This document shows, in pieces, positions 58,197 through 64,000 of a stretch of 64,000 bases of DNA. Source of the DNA: Adiantum capillus-veneris (taxonomy: Eukaryota; Streptophyta; Polypodiopsida; Polypodiales; Pteridaceae); assembly GCA_014529385.2 (NCBI GenBank), contig CM043947.1, positions 115,215,587 to 115,279,586 on the forward strand, given 5' to 3'. The position numbers and the translations under genes are program-made. Positions within the stretch are counted from its first letter, which is position 1; each line of letters begins with the position of its first letter. The notes below the pieces were generated by a model. It had not been told where the DNA came from. It ran no database searches and saw nothing but the letters and a program-made list of their open reading frames with translations.

Positions 58197-59076
58197 AGAC
58201 ATCCTACGCGTAGGATGTCTTTTTCTTCAGAACTGGTTCATACTTGACATGTAGGTAGTGTAAGGCTCATGGAACATGTTTATAAGCTTGGATTTGAATT
58301 TGGATGTCAAAAAGTGGATTTTTGGGCTGATTTAGGCTTTAGGTCACAATTTGGGTAGATTTTCCATCATTGGAAGCAATTGATGTCCAAATGGGTTGAA
58401 ACTTGGTATATGGGTTGAATGTATCATGGTAGTAGCTCCTATGATGTCATTTCTTGCACAGAAGGCTAAATCTAAGCTTAAGACATCCTACGTGTAGGAT
58501 GTCTTTTTCATCAGAATTGCATGAAACTTGATCTGTGGGTTGTCCTTGGCCTATGGAACATAGCCATGTTCTTGGATTTGCATTTGGATAATATTTGATG
58601 CCTGTAGGTATCTGTGAGGTGTTTTTTGGGCTCAAAAAAATGTATCTTGAAGGTGTTGGGGGTCAAAAGTGATTAGAAGGGCTTCAAGCTTGACATATAG
58701 GCTCTTCTTGATGAGGTTATTAATTCTAAAATGACAAAACTTCTTCTTCATGCCCAGAAGGTCCATTAGACATCCTACGCGTAGGATGTCTAATTCCTCT
58801 TTTTAACTTCCAGACCACACAGAAAGTTAGCTGATGTGTATGTGAATGTGTTGTGCAAGTTTCATGAGATTTGGACAAGATTTGGTAGGTCAATGGCCCA
58901 TTAGTGCCATTATGCCCTAACTTTGCGTTTTTCCATGCATATGAGGTCCAATCTCATCCAAATGTGATGAAACTTGGTGTAGGGCTTGTAAATGTCATTC
59001 AGAACATGTGCATGACAAGAATTGTTGGGTTTTGTGCCAAAAAATGCCCTTGAGACATCCTACGCGTAGGATGTCT
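58197..59076. repeat. Four 24-nt palindromes at ~285-bp spacing in element C leader
   Basis: AGACATCCTACG followed by its own reverse complement at 58197-58220, 58768-58791 and 59053-59076. The copy at 58481-58504 has one central change (CG to TG). Spacings are 284, 287 and 285 nt. The sequence between is a diverged tandem repeat (shared TTCTTCAGAA/TTCATCAGAA, ATGGAACAT, CTTGGATTTG), yet the palindrome is almost unchanged. Lies upstream of the element C protein start. Confidence 0.9.
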
Positions 59077-60009
59077 CCTGGTGATTTTTCCTTTGTTAGT
59101 ACTCCCAGTGCTTGCCCTTTGCCCCCCTAAGTCCCTTTTGAGCCTAATTTCAACAAAAAAGTCAAATGGATAGAGTATAACTCCTTGTGTGGACTTCAGA
59201 GCCTCCGAGCCGTTTTCTAACTTTTGGAGTGCTTTTTGGCGATGAAATTCCTCGATGTTGGTCTCCATAGATTCCCAATCGGGGATCCTTGCCGTATGGT
59301 TTTTGTCGACTTCGGCTTCACCGGAGCTTCATTTGGCGATTTGTCGCTCTAGAAGCACCCGTGACTGCGTTTACATCCTTTGATGATTTGTGGTGGTCCA
59401 CCACCATAGGAATTGGTTGTTGATGGTCTAGAAAAGCCGCTCGTGAAGTTTGGTGGCAAACGGACTTGCGGTTTGGCCGCAAGTGCATTTTGACGCTTTG
59501 TCTGTCTGATGCCGTTTCTGAGGTTTAGTGGCGCTTCGGGTCACTTTTTGGTCGTGCGGGTCATATGGAATTGTCGAGCATGTCGATATGCTCCTACCCA
59601 TAAATTTTGGTAGCATTTGGTCGTCGTTTCGCCGATTTCCCATTTGGTGGCCTCTTGCGGGTTTCTGGGAATTAGGGTTTTTCCCGATGGTTTCCCACTG
59701 CCTTTGGCTATCCAGGACTAGTCTCCTAGACTAGGGTAAGCTTCCGATGAAGTCTTGTTGCTTTTGGGTTAGCCGTTAGGCCACCGTTTCTACTTGCAGG
59801 TCTCTACCGCCCGCTTTGTGTGTGACTTCTACGCTAGTTCTCGCGATAAAATGACAAACATGCGCGAAAAGATCAAGGTGGTGAGCCTACCTCTCATGTC
59901 TGGAGCTGGTCGGATAGCCGTGAGCGTCGTAGAAGCTGTTGGAAGATCGATCCACTCTAGGTGGCAGAAGCTCTCTCCACAAGGTCAATAGTGAGAATGA
60001 GCTAAAAAT
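59077..60009. other. Unassigned stretch, possible element C/H leader
   Basis: No supportable gene. Text such as GGAATTAGGGTTTTTCCC recalls plant LTR or leader sequence. A short plus frame at 59875-59990 follows an acceptor-like TACTTGCAG (59801), but nothing supports a gene. Confidence 0.4.
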
Positions 60010-60489
60010 GGGGTGAAATTTTCTCATAATTGCACCCCCACTGTACCATAGGTTGTCTTTTGGTCACTGGTCATCCCCATATTTTTTGTTTTTCATTACG
60101 ACAGTTTTTCACCTGCTTTTTGTATTTTTGAAGTTTTTCTGCCGAAAAAAAGCAAAATTAAAAGGAAAATAGCAAATCAAACCCAAAAAATACCCAAAAT
60201 TCATAATAGAATACAAACATCACCGCAACACATTATATACACTCACATGCAATTTTTATGGCCGAATTTCTCCGTTTTACCAGTATTTTGCCTGAAAAAA
60301 ATGGCTATTTTTACTTATATACACACACCTAGGGGCTTAATTTGGCGTTTGACCCCATATACCTGTAGCTTCATGTTGTATAAGGGCATATATACTTGGG
60401 TTACTCCAAAAAAATTCGCAATCAAACGTCAACCCTTAAAATAGTCGAAAATCATGCCCTTTTTTGTTGTTTCTGTTATTGGTTCCGCA
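60010..60489 (-). repeat. 3' LTR of element H (left limit approximate)
   Basis: Ends on the plus strand CCGCA at 60489 (minus strand TGCGGAACC), after a purine tract at 60498-60514. It is alignable with the LTR of element D, including CTTAGGGGCT/CTAGGGGCTT and the CCCATATACCT segment. Confidence 0.5.
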
Positions 60490-60680
60490 TTGAGAATGCC
60501 TCCCCCCCTCCTAGTCGGATTCCTCCCGGGCGACAAGGGCTCGCCTCCGAGTATGTGTCTTGCATAGGTTGAAAAAGTCGTGCTAATCCCTGGCCGATTA
60601 ATGTTTGCCCTATTTTATGCATACTCGGTCAATGCATGGAAAAATTAATGTTGTGCAAGAGAAGGGAATAAGCAAGATGC

Positions 60681-61811
60681 TTATTGGAATTCGCCGTCGA
60701 GGTTTCCTGTTTTCTTTGCAAGTAGCAACTGTAACTCTACTGCTCTTTGTTTAATTGTCTTTTTGGCCAGAGGCAACTGCTTTGCCGGCACTGTTGATGG
60801 AGTTGTAGCTATTTTTGAGGATAGAATCGGTTGGGATGTGATAGTTATGGGCCGTATGGCCTTGGCTTTCCATTGGTAATTTGGTGCTGCCAACTTTTGT
60901 AGATGGTTTGGCGCTTTCTTGTTTGCCACTGGTTTGTCTGTCATCGGCACCCACTTATATTTGTTCTCCCGGTTGACCTGTAGATGTCTGCTTTCCATTG
61001 TTGCTTGTACCGTAGGTATTTCCTTTGTCTTTTGATTTGGTATCCAAATGTGAGTGTCATTTGAGTGTTGGCTAAGCATTTTCTTTGGAATCCATATCTG
61101 CTTGGTTACCTTGGTTTTGGGTTGCACCGTCGGCTTTGTTGGAATCCGATTATGACATTGTGTTTTTCCCGCCATGGTCTTTCTATCCTTCCGCATCCAT
61201 ACTTGTTTAGCTTGTTTTGGTAGCCTAGATTTTTGCAGTGTATTCGGTGATTTCAGTTGTCTGTGATTAGCATGGTTGGCCTTTACCGGGTTGTTGGATT
61301 CAGGTTTCATGTTGATCTTTGAGGGTATTTGTTCTTTTGTCTTTGTTTCCAGTGATTGCATGGCTTGCCTTTGATCCTGATGGTCCTTTTGAGCAAAAGC
61401 TATCACCTGCTGTTCGTGTTTGTGCTGGATTTTGACCGCCTGTGCTTTCCAGTCGATTTGGACATTGTATGCTTTTTGCCAAGGTTGCCCTAGCATCATT
61501 GGTTGTTGTGTGCTTTCATCTGTCACCACATAGAATTTGTGTGGGTAAATATATTGATGTAACTGTATATGCATTATAATCCACCCTAATGTTTTCAATG
61601 GATGTGATGTGCTACTTTCCAGCACTTGGGGAGTAGGATGAAGTTGATCTGTGACTTGGAGTTTTTGGTATAATCCGTAAGAGATCAAATTTGCTTGAGC
61701 ACCCAAATCGAGCAAGGCTGTTGATTCAACTTGATTGTTGCCCACCTTGACTGTAATTGTTGGCTCTACTGGTTCCTCTTCCAAGTTCATCAATCGAATG
61801 GCATTGATGCT
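60681..61811 (-). pseudogene. Element H retropepsin-like protein with W-[IV]-P motifs
   Basis: Open from the IN stop (61866-61868) to 60681 in the same frame as the upstream integrase tail; the first ATG in frame is at MNLEEEP (about 61790). The domain has ALLDLGAQANLISYGLYQKL (catalytic Asp kept, DTG changed to DLG) and MMLGQPWQKAYNVQIDW. Motifs follow: QVWMRKDRK, QIWIPKKMLSQ, HIWIPNQKT and YKWVPMTD. The middle pair has the same 16-residue spacing as in element D. The C-terminus is basic. No stop interrupts this part, so it may still be translatable if a start is used. Confidence 0.7.
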
Positions 61812-61865
61812 CAATGGTGGTTTACTTTGTTGTTGTTGTCGTAGAAGTTGTCTTTTTGCAATGCA

Positions 61866-62268
61866 TTATTGTGAGTCGGTTTGAGCTTCCTCCCGTACTG
61901 TCTCTTTTTCCTTCATTCTTTGCTTTCCTTGATGAATTTGTTGGAGCATCTCCTGTGTGAGTGCGAGGTGATATCTCCTTAGTCGACACCCACTAATCCA
62001 GTTTGGCATTTCTTCACCTGCTAATGTAGCAAGCTTAAGAGCCCCACTTTGTGATAGATCATGAATCACAAATGGTCCCATCCCTCGCTTTTTAAGTTTC
62101 TTGGCATGTTGCTTCAAGGTATAAACAAGTACGTAATCACCTGTTTTAAACTCTTTGGTACGAACATGTTTGTCAAAAAATTCCTTTTGTCTTCTCATCT
62201 CGTTAACCAAACCTATCTCTCTCACTCTTAGTAATTCGTCCTCTCTACAAATTCTAGGTTCTCTTTGC
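61866..62268 (-). pseudogene. Element H integrase C-terminal region
   Basis: Minus strand: RICREDELLRVREIGLVNEM, then FFDKHVRTKEFKTGDYVLVY, LKKRGMGPFVIHDLSQSGA and ISGCRLRRYHL. This is the gypsy integrase C-terminal module (GD-x-VL, GPF). A TAG at 62268 and the lack of the catalytic core upstream show the element is truncated at its 5' side. It ends in TAA at 61866, and the same frame then runs on into the protease-like domain. Confidence 0.75.
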
Positions 62269-62877
62269 TACAGGTACATCTCTCCCCGCAGTATCCTTAT
62301 TGCCTACGGGCAAGAATAGGGCTTGGGAGGGAAACTCTCTTCTCTTCTCTTCCCTTCTCTTCTCTCATAACTACATTTTACACATACTAGAATTATCCTA
62401 GATGAATAACCCACATGATGATAATTTCTATCGCTTTCACTCTGTACAATCTATTAGAATTAACATATGGATTATCCGTAAAATACACTTTCAACAACGT
62501 ATAGTGTTTCTCTTTGGTCCAGAAAGGCTCAATGAAATACTTCTATCACCGGATCCCATTATACCACCTCTCATAGACTACAACTTTTCTTTTGACGTAA
62601 GCGTAGTTATCTTGCTATGAACCAGGAGGATTTGTATACACAATTACTTATTACCATAGCCTTGATGTTTTCATCTTTGTGTTATTTTGACATTTTCTTT
62701 TGTGCGTGTGAGTGCAAGAGAGAATGGGTGGGCTTCTTTGATTGTACTTCTTTCCAAACCCTAGTCTTCATGGCATCTATGGCTTAACTCCCTCATATAG
62801 TTTTTGTCAAGTTCTCTCACAAACTCTCACAGCCATAAGCCCGGTGCTTTCCTGGCAAGACCGCAAATTTCTCGACA
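62269..62877 (+). repeat. 5' LTR of element I (left limit unknown)
   Basis: The right boundary is CTCGACA at 62877, followed by a primer-binding-like site. The left boundary cannot be placed without the other LTR. 62325-62368 is a CT-rich tract. Confidence 0.5.
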
Positions 62878-62883
62878 TATTTT

Positions 62884-62900
62884 TGGTGAACCCGACGCGA
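62884..62900 (+). promoter_or_regulatory. Primer-binding-like site of element I
   Basis: TGGTGAACCCGACGCGA, a few bases after the LTR end. TGGTGAACCCGACG-type sites follow many plant LTRs. I do not assign the tRNA. Confidence 0.7.
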
Positions 62901-62930
62901 AACTGCCATGGTGAGAGTTTGTGGGTAACC

Positions 62931-64000
62931 ATGGGTGATCATGTTGAGCAACAGGGTATGCATTTTGACCCAACAATAATGCAAATGTTTCAATCATTTG
63001 CAATGTTCATGCAACAACAACATGCCACTGAAAGAAGGGAGATTTCAACAACGAAGGCCATACAAGCGGTCGTCAACTGAATGGATCAATTCAATGGCAA
63101 AGATGTAACCAAGTACTTACGCGAGTATGTGAAGGAGATGGAGCTGCATCGCGTGTCAGAAGGTGAGATGATTCAAAGCTTTGAGCTAGTTGTTGCTCCA
63201 GAAATTAGGGAGCATGTTAGGGCAATTAAAGACGGGCATGGGAGAAATTGGGAAGAACTCAAAGTAGCTTTAAAGGAGGAATATTTCAAGGAGGACTCTG
63301 AGAGAGTGACCAAAAGGACATTCTTAGAATGGGTAGTCAAGCCAAAGCAAGGACTATCAATAACAGAGCTACTTAGGGAATTTGAGCGGCGCTATGCACA
63401 ACTCACAAGGACAGAAAGGGCCACACTAGATGCAGAGAAGACATATCTTTTCTTACAAGCTGCAGGTAAAGAGTTTCAAGAAAATTTGGAGTTTCTTCTT
63501 GAAGATAAAGATGCTAAGCAAGGACTAAAGACCGACTGGAATGAGGTTGAAGGTGCTGTCTCACTGCTTGCCAAACGACAAAGAAGAAGAGACAAGATGG
63601 TACTAAACACTACAAGTCCTTCCACCTCAACTCCTGACAAAATGGTAAAGCCTACTTTTATCACTCCTAAGTTTGATGAGTCCATGCTAGATGAGCTTGT
63701 GAAGGGAATGGGTGAGTTGAAGGTGAAGCTTGCAAAGCTTGAAGAAAAAGGCCAACCATCAGGGCCACTTCCTAGGCAAAGACAACAGCCAAAGAAGGGT
63801 TTGTTAATAGATGTATTTGGTGTGATAGTACAAACCATGTAAGAAGGGATTGTGATGATTTTAGTGATGCTTTGTCAAAAGATGTTGTCTTTTTTAAGGA
63901 TGGTAAAATCCACTTAAGAGAGACAGGTCTACCCTTGAGAACTAACTTTGGGAAGGGGGGAATGCAAACCTTAGTTGAAGATATGGCAGCTAAGCATGCC
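62931..64000 (+). pseudogene. Element I gag (gypsy), partial
   Basis: Starts MGDHVEQQGMHFDPTIMQMF. A TGA at 63078 interrupts VVN-stop-MDQFNGKDV, easily derived from CGA. The capsid-like part follows (WEELKVALKEEYFKED, RTFLEWVVKPKQGLSITELL, FERRYAQLTRTERATLDAEK). The basic tail ends at TAA 63840, but a -1 frame near 63790 holds the CCHC knuckle CIWCDSTNHVRRDC and stays open to the window edge (EDMAAKHA). It binds and packages the element RNA. Pol would lie to the right. Confidence 0.8.

Noticed and set aside
58197-59076. CRISPR array reading of four short palindromic repeats at regular spacing
   Set aside because: Spacers are about 260 bp and are themselves diverged tandem repeats, in a plant retroelement leader.
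1-64000. tRNA, rRNA or organelle DNA insertions
   Set aside because: No cloverleaf or rRNA signature seen by eye; only primer-binding-like sites next to LTRs.

Overview
This window reads as repeat-rich nuclear DNA of a land plant. It holds no ordinary single-copy host gene that I recognise, no rRNA or tRNA gene and no bacterial-type operon. It is a nest of transposable elements: one LINE, two CACTA (En/Spm) DNA transposons, and at least nine LTR-retrotransposon bodies or fragments on both strands. Long GA/CT microsatellites lie between them. PPR-type gene fragments of the style abundant in ferns and other seed-free plants lie inside one LTR, which makes a fern-like genome my best guess. That is inference only.

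Layout. 1-2033: 5' part of a minus-strand LINE (ORF1 and the endonuclease part of ORF2). About 3228-14175: CACTA-1 (TNPD- and TNPA-type genes, + strand). Its first TNPD intron carries a complete young minus-strand LTR element, A, at 3972-9241 (581-bp LTRs, TSD ATGTG). 14176-23002: Ty3/gypsy element G with gag-PR-RT-RNase H-second RNase H-IN, a dual-RNase H layout typical of the Tat group. 23003-29334: CACTA-2, with introns and a clear 3' terminus. 29340-31184: an unidentified minus-strand coding remnant and the LTR end of element B, which carries a DEAD-box helicase fragment. 32250-35695 and 47389-49222: the two halves of minus-strand element D, split by element E (35700-47384, TSD TTGG). The 3' LTR of E contains five tandem 1.55-kb units. 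50000-53200: gypsy fragment F (integrase, minus). 54000-59100: element C (minus), with a roughly 1150-codon coiled-coil protein gene and four copies of a 24-nt palindrome in its leader. 60010-62268: element H (minus), with an integrase C-terminus followed in frame by a protease-like domain. 62400-64000: start of gypsy element I (+).

Recurring themes. Three elements (A, D, H) carry a retropepsin-like domain followed by repeated W-[IV]-P-[KN] motifs, placed at the 3' end of the element and without a linked reverse transcriptase. Non-autonomous elements have taken up host-like fragments (PPR, DEAD-box helicase). Most coding regions are long single frames cut by isolated stop codons, many explicable as C-to-T changes, as expected of methylated, silenced repeats. 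The CACTA copies share a leader hairpin whose pairing survives sequence change. All coordinates and motifs were read by eye. Family names come from recognisable motifs, not from searches.
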